Assembly (NCBI GenBank): GCA_050331335.1
Contig: JBHJGY010000080.1
Span: forward strand, 1 to 16,669
DNA: 16,669 nt
Direction of reading: 5' to 3'
DNA from: Thermohalobaculum sp050331335
GTDB taxonomy: Bacteria; Pseudomonadota; Alphaproteobacteria; Rhodobacterales; Rhodobacteraceae
Each line of letters starts with the position of its first letter. Position 1 is the first letter of the stretch. Of this stretch, positions 6,264 through 13,586 are shown piece after piece. Both the position numbers and the translations under genes were made by a program. Below the pieces are notes generated by a model that made no database searches, had not been told where the DNA came from, and saw only the letters and a program-made list of their open reading frames with translations.

Positions 6264-7610
6264 ATGGCAAATGCGGGCGCGCTGTTCAAACGCTATCTCC
6301 CGAAGAGCCTGTTTTGGCGGGCCTTCCTCATCCTCGTGATCCCCATCGTCGCGCTGCAGGTGGTGGTCGCCTCGGTGTTCGTGCGACGCCATTACGATGC
6401 TGTGACCGAACAGATGGCCCGCTCAGTGGCCCGTGAGATCGTGTCGGCCCTCGAGATGGTCGAGCTCGCGGTCCGCGACCCCGCGGCCGATCCCAACGCC
6501 AAGCTCCGCCAACTCAGCCGCCCGCTCAATGTCGAGATGATCTACCGCGCCGGGGACAGGATCCGGATCGAGGATCAGCGCGCGGTCTACGACCTGACCG
6601 CCGTCATCGTCTCCCAGACGCTGGCGCGCTATATCGCCCATCCGATGGCGCTCGATTTCCTGTCGGTCAACAAAGGTGTCGATATCGAGATCCAGACACC
6701 GGAGGGGGTGTTGTCCGTGATGGTCCCGCGCGGGCGGGTGAACCCGTCGAACCCTCATTTGTTGCTCGTCTGGATGACCACGACGGCGCTCGGGCTCACG
6801 GTCGTCGCCGTGATCTTCCTGCGCAACCAGGTTCGTCCAATCGGCGAGCTGGCCCGCGCTGCCAGCGATTTCGGTCGCGGTCGGGCCGCGCAGTTTCGCC
6901 CACGCGGCGCCGACGAGGTTCGCCGGGCCGGTCACGCGTTCCTCGACATGCGACGGCGGATCGAGCGCCAGATCGGCCACCGGACCTTGCTGCTGTCAGG
7001 CGTCAGCCATGACCTGCGCACGCCGCTCACCCGGATGAAGCTCGCGCTGGCCGTGGCGGAGCCGACGCCCGAGACCCGGGAAATCTCCCGCGACGTGACC
7101 GAGATGGAGCGGATGATCGAGAGCTTTCTCGATTACGTGCGGGGCGAGGGCGAGGGGCCTGCGGTCGCAGTGGATGCAGTGCGGCTCGCCGATGCGGTGG
7201 CCGAAGACGCGATCCGCTCGGGCTTGGCGCCAGAGCGCGTAACCCGCGCCGATCCGGGGGCCTCCCCCACGGTCTCGCTCAAACCCTCGGCGATGAGGCG
7301 TTGCCTGACCAACCTCTTGGACAATGCGAACCGGTTCGGCACGCGGGTCGTCCTCGGGGTGCGTCTGGGGCGGCGCACGGTGGAGTTTTTCGTGGAGGAC
7401 GACGGGCCCGGCATCCCGGAGGAGCGGCGGGAGGAGGTGCTGCGGCCCTTCACCCGGCTCGACGAGAGCCGGAACCAGGATGCGGGGTCCGGCGTTGGCC
7501 TGGGCCTGGCGATCGCCTCCGACATCGCCCGCGGCCATGGCGGGGCGCTTTGGCTGGAGGAAAGCGCCGATCTCGGCGGCCTGCGCGCCGTCGTCCTGAT
7601 CCCCCGTTGA
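6264..7610 (+). CDS. EnvZ-type sensor histidine kinase
   Basis: A 448-residue inner-membrane two-component sensor. The first transmembrane helix is at about 19-40, a periplasmic sensor region lies at about 41-165, and the second helix is at about 166-187. A HAMP domain (about 188-236, starting NQVRPIGEL) follows. The HisKA motif GVSHDLRTPLTR has phospho-acceptor H249. The HATPase domain shows the N box NLLDNANRFG (350-359), G1 DDGPGIP (379-385), the F-box RPFTRLDESR (394-403) and G2 GSGVGLGLA (408-416), so all catalytic motifs are intact. The periplasmic domain's APDLTA-like segment (about 106-135) resembles EnvZ-like alphaproteobacterial kinases. No response regulator gene is adjacent on either side, so its partner must be encoded elsewhere or outside the window. 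AAGG lies just before the ATG, in a 54-bp divergent gap with the MBL gene. Confidence 0.92.
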   Translation: MANAGALFKRYLPKSLFWRAFLILVIPIVALQVVVASVFVRRHYDAVTEQMARSVAREIVSALEMVELAVRDPAADPNAKLRQLSRPLNVEMIYRAGDRIRIEDQRAVYDLTAVIVSQTLARYIAHPMALDFLSVNKGVDIEIQTPEGVLSVMVPRGRVNPSNPHLLLVWMTTTALGLTVVAVIFLRNQVRPIGELARAASDFGRGRAAQFRPRGADEVRRAGHAFLDMRRRIERQIGHRTLLLSGVSHDLRTPLTRMKLALAVAEPTPETREISRDVTEMERMIESFLDYVRGEGEGPAVAVDAVRLADAVAEDAIRSGLAPERVTRADPGASPTVSLKPSAMRRCLTNLLDNANRFGTRVVLGVRLGRRTVEFFVEDDGPGIPEERREEVLRPFTRLDESRNQDAGSGVGLGLAIASDIARGHGGALWLEESADLGGLRAVVLIPR

Positions 7611-7649
7611 GGGCGTAAGAAGACCGCGGCGAAGGATATCCGGCGCTCG

Positions 7650-9041
7650 TCAGTCGAAGATGATCCGCTGGGCACCCTGATTGGCGCCGGCGCCGCCCAC
7701 GCCGAAATTGTCCGTTGTGGAGATGCCGAGCCCCGCCGGCAGACCAGTGCCGCGCATATCGGCGGATGGAGCCTCCGTGCGGAGCCGGAAGCGCGAGGCC
7801 GCCGCGATGGTCTCGCGCAGAACCCGCGCGTTGTTGCGCTGCCTGGCGTCGCCCACAACGATGCCCTTAAACGGCTCGGCGCGGGAAAAGATCGGCTGAC
7901 GGCTGCTGCAGTCGTCCGCGTTGTAGGACATCACCGTCCGCCAGCCGCCTTCCTCGCCCTTGCGCGTATTGCAGTAGCCGTGGCCATAGGGGTAGTTGGC
8001 GTTCTTGGAGGTCGCGGGATCGTGGTGCGCCCCAAGATTATGCCCGATTTCATGGCCGAAGCTGTAATAGCCGGTGGCACAGTTCTGCGCGACGACCCCG
8101 AAGGCGAGTTCCGCATCCGCGAAGAGCCAAGCGATGCCGCAGCCGCCGCGGTCGTTGGAACCGACGAGCAGCACCGCGAGATCGGCGCGGTGCGCGTCGC
8201 GCAAACCGTGAACCTCGTCGAGCGCGCCGTCCCCGATATCGGTGAAGGCGTCGAGATCGTCCCCCATATCCTCAGCCGATTCGACATACGAGGTCTGATA
8301 AGAATGGGCGAGCACGAGGCGGGCGGGCACGTCCGATATCTCGTAGATCTCATTCGTCTCGGTGATCGCCAACTCGATGAGGGCGTCGATATCCTCCGCC
8401 TCGTCCGCGGCCCGTTCGGTGTAGGCCACGATCACGTCGAGCTCGGTGCGGCCGTCGGGGCCGGTCTCCGCCGGCGCGCCGCTTTCGGGCCGCGAGGGAA
8501 AGCGCGGCGGGATCGCAGGACCTCCCGGCGGGTGGTCGATCATCTGGCTCTCATCGACCCGGTAGACTGCGGTGAGCCCCTGGCCGACCGGGGTCATCTT
8601 AAAGAGCCCAGCTTCGGTGCGGACCGTGCCGGTGGCGCCACGCTCGGTCAGCACCACGGTCAAACTGCGCGCTGAGAAGGGCACGCGCGGCGCGGAGAGC
8701 TTTCTATTGCCGCTGGCCGTGGTCTCGAGCTCAAGGCCCTCGAACCGGGCGACCTCCCCGTCGGTTCCGGGCAAGGCGAGGACGAAGACCCCGGTTCCGA
8801 ACGCCGCCTGCGGGGTAACCCGACCCAGCGCGATGTCGGCGACCGTCGGATCGGCGCGCAACGCTTCAAGCGCAGGGGCTGGGACGGCGCTCGCGCTTTC
8901 CAGCTCAGACTGATCGAGATAGGTGAGAAACGCCCCCGCCTGAGCCATGGCCGGCGCGGGGACGAGACCCGGAAGGACGCCGACGAGGAGCGCGAGAGCA
9001 GCGGCGAACCGGGTGAGGCGGCAGACGGAACGGTGCGGCAT
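7650..9041 (-). CDS. Secreted metzincin-type zinc metalloprotease
   Basis: A 463-residue exported protease. Residues 1-35 form a Sec signal peptide: a positively charged n-region, a hydrophobic core around AAALALLVGVLPGLV, and an Ala-x-Ala site near AMAQA. A propeptide-like region (about 36-195) precedes the catalytic domain. The zinc motif HEIGHNLGAHHD (330-341) supplies three histidines and the catalytic glutamate. The Met-turn is VMSYN (M371). Four mature cysteines (about 301, 321, 357, 378) could form two disulfides, consistent with export. The YGHGYCN segment after the motif resembles peptidyl-Asp metalloendopeptidases (M72) and reprolysin-like M12 enzymes. A short Gly-rich tail (about 428-463) ends it, without an obvious secretion or sorting repeat. 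The start at 9041 is preferred to the ATG at 9047 because of AGGAG spacing. Convergent with the kinase gene, it looks like a single-gene unit. Confidence 0.85.
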   Translation of the reverse strand: MPHRSVCRLTRFAAALALLVGVLPGLVPAPAMAQAGAFLTYLDQSELESASAVPAPALEALRADPTVADIALGRVTPQAAFGTGVFVLALPGTDGEVARFEGLELETTASGNRKLSAPRVPFSARSLTVVLTERGATGTVRTEAGLFKMTPVGQGLTAVYRVDESQMIDHPPGGPAIPPRFPSRPESGAPAETGPDGRTELDVIVAYTERAADEAEDIDALIELAITETNEIYEISDVPARLVLAHSYQTSYVESAEDMGDDLDAFTDIGDGALDEVHGLRDAHRADLAVLLVGSNDRGGCGIAWLFADAELAFGVVAQNCATGYYSFGHEIGHNLGAHHDPATSKNANYPYGHGYCNTRKGEEGGWRTVMSYNADDCSSRQPIFSRAEPFKGIVVGDARQRNNARVLRETIAAASRFRLRTEAPSADMRGTGLPAGLGISTTDNFGVGGAGANQGAQRIIFD

Positions 9042-9047
9042 AATCAT

Positions 9048-9052
9048 CTCCT
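9048..9052 (-). promoter_or_regulatory. Ribosome binding site choosing the 9041 start
   Basis: On the minus strand AGGAG directly abuts an ATG at 9047 but stands 6 nt from the in-frame ATG at 9041, which is the usual spacing. The protein therefore probably begins MPHRSVCR. Confidence 0.6.
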
Positions 9053-9072
9053 AAAAATCGCTGCAGGGCGTA

Positions 9073-9090
9073 GGGGCAATGAATCGCCCC
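9073..9090 (-). terminator. Small hairpin between hslU and the protease gene
   Basis: GGGGC (9073-9077) and GCCCC (9086-9090) form a short stem 33-50 bases past the hslU stop on the minus strand. There is no strong T-run, so it is a weak terminator candidate. A TTGACA (minus strand, 9095-9100) lies beside it without a matching -10 box. Confidence 0.3.
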
Positions 9091-9122
9091 AGCCTGTCAA
9101 GCGTCCGACGCGCGGGCGACGG

Positions 9123-10427
9123 TTAGAGGACGTAGCGGCTCACATCGACCGACCGGGCCAGGTCGCCGAGCGCCGCATCAACCATCGCCGCATCCACCGT
9201 AACGCTCTCGCCCGCACGATCCGGCGCGGTGAAGGAGAGTTCTTCGAACACCCGCTCCATCACCGTATACAGCCGCCGGGCACCGATGTTCTCCACCTGT
9301 GCGTTGATTTCCGCAGCGATCCGCGCGAGCGCAGCAACCCCGTCCTCCGAGAACGTAACGGTGACCCCCTCGGTCGCCAGAAGCTCGGTATACTGCTTGG
9401 TAAGCGCGTTGTCTGGCTCGGTGAGGATGGCTCGGAAATCCGCCTCCGAGAGCGCTGTAAGCTCGACGCGGATCGGCAGCCGCCCCTGAAGCTCGGGCAA
9501 AAGATCCGACGGCTTGGCAATGTGGAAGGCGCCCGAGGCGATGAACAGCACATGGTCGGTCTTCACCGCCCCATGTTTGGTGGCCACGGTCGTTCCCTCG
9601 ATCAGGGGCAGCAGGTCGCGCTGCACCCCCTCGCGCGAGATATCCGCCCCGCGCGCATCGGAGCGCGCGCAAACCTTGTCGATCTCGTCCAGAAAGACGA
9701 TCCCGTTCTGCTCGACAGCGTGGATCGCGGCGCGGGTGATCTCGTCCTGATCGATCATCTTGTCCGCCTCCTCGGCGATCAGCACCTCATAGCTCTCCGA
9801 CACGGTCATCTTGCGCTTGCGGGTCCGACCGGAGAAGGCCTTGCCGAAAAGATCCGAAAGATTTGCCATCCCCGCCTGTCCCTGCATGCCGGGAAGATCG
9901 AGCATCGGCATCTGCGGCCCGGCCTCGGCGACCTCGACCTCGATCTGCGTGTCATCAAGCGAGCCGGAGCGCAGCTTCTTGCGAAAGGCCGACCGGGTGG
10001 TCTCGCTCGCGCGCTCACCAACAAGGGCGTTGATCACCCGCTCCTCCGCCGCCGCATGGGCGGCCGCCTCAAGCTCCCGGCGCTTCTTGGCCCGCACCAT
10101 CACAATGGCCTGCTCGACGAGATCTCGGACGATCTGCTCAACATCGCGGCCGACATAGCCGACCTCGGTAAATTTCGTTGCCTCCACCTTGATGAACGGC
10201 GCCTGAGCGAGCTTGGCAAGGCGGCGAGAGACCTCGGTCTTGCCCACGCCGGTTGGCCCGATCATCAGGATGTTTTTCGGGCTCACCTCGTCGCGGAGAT
10301 CCTTGGGAAGCTGCTGCCGACGCCAGCGGTTGCGCAACGCGACGGCGACCGCCTTTTTGGCGGCCGCTTGGCCGATGATGAAGCGGTCGAGTTCGTGAAC
10401 GATCTCGCGCGGGGTGAGTTGGGTCAT
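9123..10427 (-). CDS. hslU: HslU, ATPase subunit of the HslVU protease
   Basis: The AAA+ unfoldase that recognises, unfolds and feeds substrates into the HslV peptidase chamber in the cytoplasm. Its 434-residue length is normal. Motifs in order are FIIGQ (16-20), Walker A GPTGVGKT (57-64), the pore loop GYVG (90-93), the variable I domain (about 110-240), Walker B VFLDEID (244-250), and the sensor-2 arginine region IGARRLYTV (381-389). The C-terminal tail DVSRYVL, which docks into HslV, is present. The start at 10427 gives MTQLTPREIV, the usual N terminus, and forms ATGA with the stop of the upstream membrane protein gene. The same frame stays open to 11309, but that stretch lies over another gene. 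It is unusual for hslU to be separated from hslV by two genes. Confidence 0.97.
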   Translation of the reverse strand: MTQLTPREIVHELDRFIIGQAAAKKAVAVALRNRWRRQQLPKDLRDEVSPKNILMIGPTGVGKTEVSRRLAKLAQAPFIKVEATKFTEVGYVGRDVEQIVRDLVEQAIVMVRAKKRRELEAAAHAAAEERVINALVGERASETTRSAFRKKLRSGSLDDTQIEVEVAEAGPQMPMLDLPGMQGQAGMANLSDLFGKAFSGRTRKRKMTVSESYEVLIAEEADKMIDQDEITRAAIHAVEQNGIVFLDEIDKVCARSDARGADISREGVQRDLLPLIEGTTVATKHGAVKTDHVLFIASGAFHIAKPSDLLPELQGRLPIRVELTALSEADFRAILTEPDNALTKQYTELLATEGVTVTFSEDGVAALARIAAEINAQVENIGARRLYTVMERVFEELSFTAPDRAGESVTVDAAMVDAALGDLARSVDVSRYVL

Positions 10428-11632
10428 GGGGTCTCGCTGAACTGCCGGGCGTAGGGAGGCAAATAGGCTTTCCCAGGGAACTCCGGAAGAGCGCGCATCA
10501 AGCGGGCGCGGGCGCCTGTCCAAGCAGCGCCGAGCAGGGTGATCGCCGCACCGAGCAGCAGGAACGTCGCCGCGGGCCCCACGCCGATGGCCGAGCGGTC
10601 CGCCGCTGCGCCGAGCAGCAGCCCGATATAGGCCGCCGCTGAGAGCAGAAACGACCGCCGGTCGATCACCAAGGCCACCAGCACCACGAGGACGATGATC
10701 GCGGTGAGCGCGGTGAGCGCCGCCGGTGTGCCCGCCTGCCAAAGCGTGAGCGCGAGGGTGTTGACGATGGCAGGCGCCGCGAGAAGATGGAGCCAGAAGC
10801 CGCAACGGTGCCGTCGGCTGACCCGGTGCGGGTCCGACATATCGAAGGCCAAGGCGATTGTCAGACATGCCAGGCCGAACCCTAAGGTGGTGAGTGCAAG
10901 CCGGCCGGCGCCCGCAAGATCGAAGGCGCGGGTTGGGTCCTCGAGCAGCTGCGCGAAATCCACCAAACCGCCGATCGCCCCTGTGCCCACGAAGACGGGC
11001 GGGATCGCGAGCAACCCGGCGAGGAATAGTGCGAAAGGCAAGCGAAACCTGGCGAAGAATAGCAACGCCGCCAGCGCGCCGATGCCGCTCACCTGGGTAA
11101 TGGGCGCGCGCGTCGCCGTGACGGCGTCGGCCGCACCGAGTTCGCCGATCAACGCCGAGACGGCACCCGTGGTGGCGAACAGCACCACCGAGACGGCGAG
11201 CACAAGGCTGGGCAAGATCATGCGCCGCACCCGGGTAAAATATTCCGCCAGCGCCCAAGAGATCCCGAGCCCCGCCAAGGCGGGAGCCAGCGGCGCGCCG
11301 ACGCCCCAAGCGAGCGTGGTGCCGCCGAGGATCAGCAGGACGAGCCCGGTGGCGACGAAGATTTCGTTGAGCCCGCGAAACAGCTCGAACGGCTCGTCAT
11401 CCGGGCCCATGCGGTCACGATAACCCGCGCGCCGCTCGGCCAGGATGATGAGCCCCGCCGCTTGCGCCTCGCTCAGCAGCCCAGCGGAAACTGCGGCGCG
11501 CAGGTCCTCGGACCCGAGACTGGCGCCGCCCTCATTGGCACCGTTCCCATCGCGCCCCCCAACGCGCGCCCCATCGCGCCCCGCGCCGCGGTCGACCCGC
11601 TCGGTCCCATCGGAAGCGGGCACCGCGCTCAC
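10424..11632 (-). CDS. Polytopic membrane protein B (DUF2157-like) in the hsl operon
   Basis: A 402-residue integral membrane protein. Residues 1-40 are a Gly/Arg/Asp/Ala-rich, probably disordered leader containing a GRDG repeat. Residues 41-70 (SEDLRAAVSAGLLSEAQAAG followed by a Leu/Ile-rich helix) resemble the short N-terminal segment of DUF2157-type proteins. About nine to ten membrane helices follow (near 91-109, 113-130, 139-162, 182-194, 198-217, 243-263, 279-299, 304-323, 327-343, 352-370). The tail ALPEFPGKAYLPPY (381-394) is cytoplasmic or periplasmic. The family is a tentative match and the function is unknown. It starts with GTG, overlapping the stop of membrane protein A by 4 nt (GTGA), and its own stop overlaps the hslU ATG (ATGA). 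That layout predicts translation coupled to both neighbours. A later start within the low-complexity leader cannot be excluded. Confidence 0.7.
   Translation of the reverse strand: MSAVPASDGTERVDRGAGRDGARVGGRDGNGANEGGASLGSEDLRAAVSAGLLSEAQAAGLIILAERRAGYRDRMGPDDEPFELFRGLNEIFVATGLVLLILGGTTLAWGVGAPLAPALAGLGISWALAEYFTRVRRMILPSLVLAVSVVLFATTGAVSALIGELGAADAVTATRAPITQVSGIGALAALLFFARFRLPFALFLAGLLAIPPVFVGTGAIGGLVDFAQLLEDPTRAFDLAGAGRLALTTLGFGLACLTIALAFDMSDPHRVSRRHRCGFWLHLLAAPAIVNTLALTLWQAGTPAALTALTAIIVLVVLVALVIDRRSFLLSAAAYIGLLLGAAADRSAIGVGPAATFLLLGAAITLLGAAWTGARARLMRALPEFPGKAYLPPYARQFSETP
11546..11582 (-). repeat. 13-bp direct repeat in membrane protein B leader
   Basis: CCCATCGCGCCCC occurs at 11546-11558 and 11570-11582, an offset of 24 bp (8 codons). 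It underlies the repeated GRDG peptide around residues 19-29. It is probably a small slippage-type duplication in a disordered segment. Confidence 0.6.
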
Positions 11633-12822
11633 CCAGAACCGGAAAGCCGTTTGCCCCCGGCGCGGGTGCGCTCGGCCCGCCTTGCCTGGCGCTCCGCTCG
11701 CCGGGCGGCCCGGTCCGCCCGCTTGCGCGCCTTCTCCTCCCGGCGCGTCCTGCGCTCGTCGGCCCAGCGATTGAGGCTCTCATCGGTCGCATAAGGCCAA
11801 TAACGCCAAAAGCGCAGGAGCTCACGCCGGTCGCGCGGCGGTTTGATGCCGCCCGGACCCAGCGTCCAATCGATGTCGCGCGCGTATCGGTGCAGCGGCA
11901 ACCAGATCAGCATGTCGACGACGAGGATGCCGAACAGCACCCAAACCCAGTCCCAGAAGTCGAGCGTGACCCCGAACAGCGTGATGACCGCAACGATCAT
12001 CGGCTTGGCCATGGCGAAATGGGTGGCGAAGAGCACCGCAATCCGGTTCACCCTGAGCGCCCATGCCAGGGCCACAAGCCAAGCCACGCCAAGAAGGGCC
12101 AGATCCAAGGGCTGCGGCAGCAGCGCGAAGGCCCGGCCGAGCACCAGCGCAAGCACGCCGCCGCCAACAAGATGAAGGGGCCGCGCCGCCGCAAGCCCGA
12201 AATTGTCCCCGGACAGGTCCAGTCGGCGCGCCACCACCGTGGCCACAGCGGCGAGCAGACCGAAGAGCGCCGCCGCTCGCCAATCGTTCATCAGCGCCGC
12301 CGCGATGCCGCGCGGGCTAAATCCTTCGAGCTGCCTGATTTTTCCCATATCGGTGCCGTAGAGGCTCAGAAAAATGCCGACCAGCATGAAGGTTATGATC
12401 GGCGATACCAGCCCCGGCAGCCGGAAACGCACCAAAAACGGGATCATCCCCAGGCTTCCAGTTGCCGCGACAATCGCCACCCGGCTCAAATGGGGACCGG
12501 TCCGCAACTCCGGCGTTGCCAGGGCGAAGGCAAAGCCCAGTGACAATGGCCCCAATACCCCGAAAGCGCTCGCCGGCCAGATCAGCTGATGTCGACCCGC
12601 GGTGATCTCCGCCCCCAGCCAACAGAAGCAGAAAACCGCCATCAGCGAGAACATCGGCCAGCCGACATCGTCCGAGGCATCGCGCCCCATCGCAGCGAAA
12701 ACTGCCGCGATGAGCACCACCCAGATGCAGACGAGGCCTAGGGAGATCACCGCTTCCAAGCCCGCGCCCTTCAGCGGCCGGCCCGATGGATCGATCTCGA
12801 AGCGATGCGCCTTGAGCGTCAT
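11629..12822 (-). CDS. Polytopic membrane protein A with Arg-rich tail, in the hsl operon
   Basis: A 397-residue integral membrane protein that I do not recognise. About nine to ten hydrophobic segments occur, near residues 22-44, 56-71, 81-101, 113-131, 138-154, 183-198, 217-234, 239-256, 261-284 and 290-309. A long cytoplasmic tail of about 87 residues follows. It begins HRYARDIDW and becomes extremely basic: from residue 355 it is dominated by Arg, Ala, Glu and Lys (RRTRREEKARKRAD and similar), a probable charged helix. Two Trp/Tyr-rich motifs, LDFWDWVWVL (287-296) and FWRYWPYAT (338-346), flank the last membrane region. The start at 12822 overlaps the hslV stop by ATGA. An in-frame extension to 12930 would run over hslV and is rejected. 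Position between hslV and hslU suggests a link to proteolysis or stress, but that is inference from location only. Confidence 0.7.
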   Translation of the reverse strand: MTLKAHRFEIDPSGRPLKGAGLEAVISLGLVCIWVVLIAAVFAAMGRDASDDVGWPMFSLMAVFCFCWLGAEITAGRHQLIWPASAFGVLGPLSLGFAFALATPELRTGPHLSRVAIVAATGSLGMIPFLVRFRLPGLVSPIITFMLVGIFLSLYGTDMGKIRQLEGFSPRGIAAALMNDWRAAALFGLLAAVATVVARRLDLSGDNFGLAAARPLHLVGGGVLALVLGRAFALLPQPLDLALLGVAWLVALAWALRVNRIAVLFATHFAMAKPMIVAVITLFGVTLDFWDWVWVLFGILVVDMLIWLPLHRYARDIDWTLGPGGIKPPRDRRELLRFWRYWPYATDESLNRWADERRTRREEKARKRADRAARRAERQARRAERTRAGGKRLSGSG

Positions 12823-13400
12823 GCGCCGCCCGCCTCCCCGATCAGCTCCACCACGGCTTCGCCATTGGTGTAGACACAGATCCCAGCAGCAATCGCCAGC
12901 GCCTCCCGGGCGATCCGTTCGGCATCCCAATCGGTTTTGAGCAGCGCCCGGGCTGCGGCAAGCGCATAGGAACCGCCGGACCCGATCGCGGCAACCCCAT
13001 CATCGGGCTCGAGTACGTCCCCAGCCCCGGTGATCACCAACAGCTCCCGGCCGTCGGAGACGATGAGCATCGCCTCGAGCTTCTGCAGATACTTGTCCGT
13101 GCGCCAATCCTTCGCCAGATCGACTGCCGCGCGCAAAAGCTGGCCGGGCGCCGCCTCCAGCTTGCCCTCGAGCCGCTCAAGCAGGGTGAAAGCATCGGCA
13201 GTCGCGCCAGCGAAGCCTGCAACCACCGGGTGGCCCGACGCCGGAAGCCTGCGCACCTTACGGGCCTTCGCCTTGACGATGGTCTTGTCGAGGCTCACCT
13301 GCCCATCGCCCGCAACGGCCACGGTGCCCCCACGACGCACGCCGACGATTGTCGTCCCGTGCCAGCCCGTTCCCTGGGCGCCGTCGCCTTGGCGATGCAT
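12819..13400 (-). CDS. hslV: HslV, peptidase subunit of the HslVU protease
   Basis: The threonine protease subunit, a dodecamer that partners HslU. The 193-residue precursor carries a 15-residue propeptide (MHRQGDGAQGTGWHG), after which T16 of TTIVGVRR would become the catalytic N-terminal nucleophile. Further family features are VAGDGQVSLDKT (28-39), the KVRRL segment (48-52), GFAGATADAFTL (62-73), AKDWRTDKYL (95-104), VITGAGDV (122-129), AIGSGGSYALAAARAL (137-152) and ICVYTN (173-178). GGGGAG precedes the ATG. It is the first gene of a four-gene minus-strand operon and its stop overlaps the next start by 4 nt. A candidate promoter lies 27-55 bp upstream. Identification is secure. Confidence 0.97.
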   Translation of the reverse strand: MHRQGDGAQGTGWHGTTIVGVRRGGTVAVAGDGQVSLDKTIVKAKARKVRRLPASGHPVVAGFAGATADAFTLLERLEGKLEAAPGQLLRAAVDLAKDWRTDKYLQKLEAMLIVSDGRELLVITGAGDVLEPDDGVAAIGSGGSYALAAARALLKTDWDAERIAREALAIAAGICVYTNGEAVVELIGEAGGA

Positions 13401-13426
13401 CGCTCTCCCCCCCTGTTCGCCTTCTC

Positions 13427-13455
13427 GATATATTCGCCTGGTGCAGAAAGGCCAA
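13427..13455 (-). promoter_or_regulatory. hslV operon promoter candidate
   Basis: On the minus strand TTGGCC (13450-13455) and TATATC (13427-13432) are separated by exactly 17 bp, 27 bp upstream of the hslV ATG. Each matches the sigma-70 consensus at four of six bases. I see no clear heat-shock sigma-32 (CTTGAA...CCCCAT) promoter. Confidence 0.4.
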
Positions 13456-13460
13456 ACGCT

Positions 13461-13560
13461 CAGGCCACCTGCGCCACCGCCTGCGCTTGTGGCCTGCGGC
13501 GCCCTGTGGCATTCGCGATAGGGGGAGCCACCCTGAGCTGCCCCGGTGGCGCACAGGGCG
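13461..13560. repeat. Nested inverted repeats in hslV/orphan divergent region
   Basis: CAGGCCAC (13461-13468) is a perfect inverted repeat with GTGGCCTG (13489-13496). A second pair, CGCCCTGTG (13500-13508) and CACAGGGCG (13552-13560), encloses GCCACC/GGTGGC (13527-13532 and 13545-13550). The first lies upstream of the hslV -35 candidate and the second falls in the leader of the plus-strand gene at 13587. They could be operators or RNA hairpins. Confidence 0.4.
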
Positions 13561-13572
13561 GCGCCGCGACCC

Positions 13573-13580
13573 AAGGGGGG
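13573..13580 (+). promoter_or_regulatory. Ribosome binding site of the orphan gene
   Basis: AAGGGGGG stands 6 nt before the ATG at 13587. It fixes this start and argues against longer in-frame versions reaching back over hslV. Confidence 0.6.
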
Positions 13581-13586
13581 ACGGGC

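Noticed and set aside
9095..9100. Perfect TTGACA on the minus strand before the protease gene
   Set aside because: No acceptable -10 box at 16-18 bp, so not called as a promoter.
9033..10454. 473-residue plus-strand frame opposite hslU
   Set aside because: Antisense shadow of a secure gene, with no domain and Arg/His-rich composition.
9123..11309. 728-residue minus-strand open frame extending hslU upstream
   Set aside because: The first ~294 residues lie over membrane protein B in another frame; MTQLTPREIV at 10427 is the standard HslU N terminus and has the ATGA overlap.
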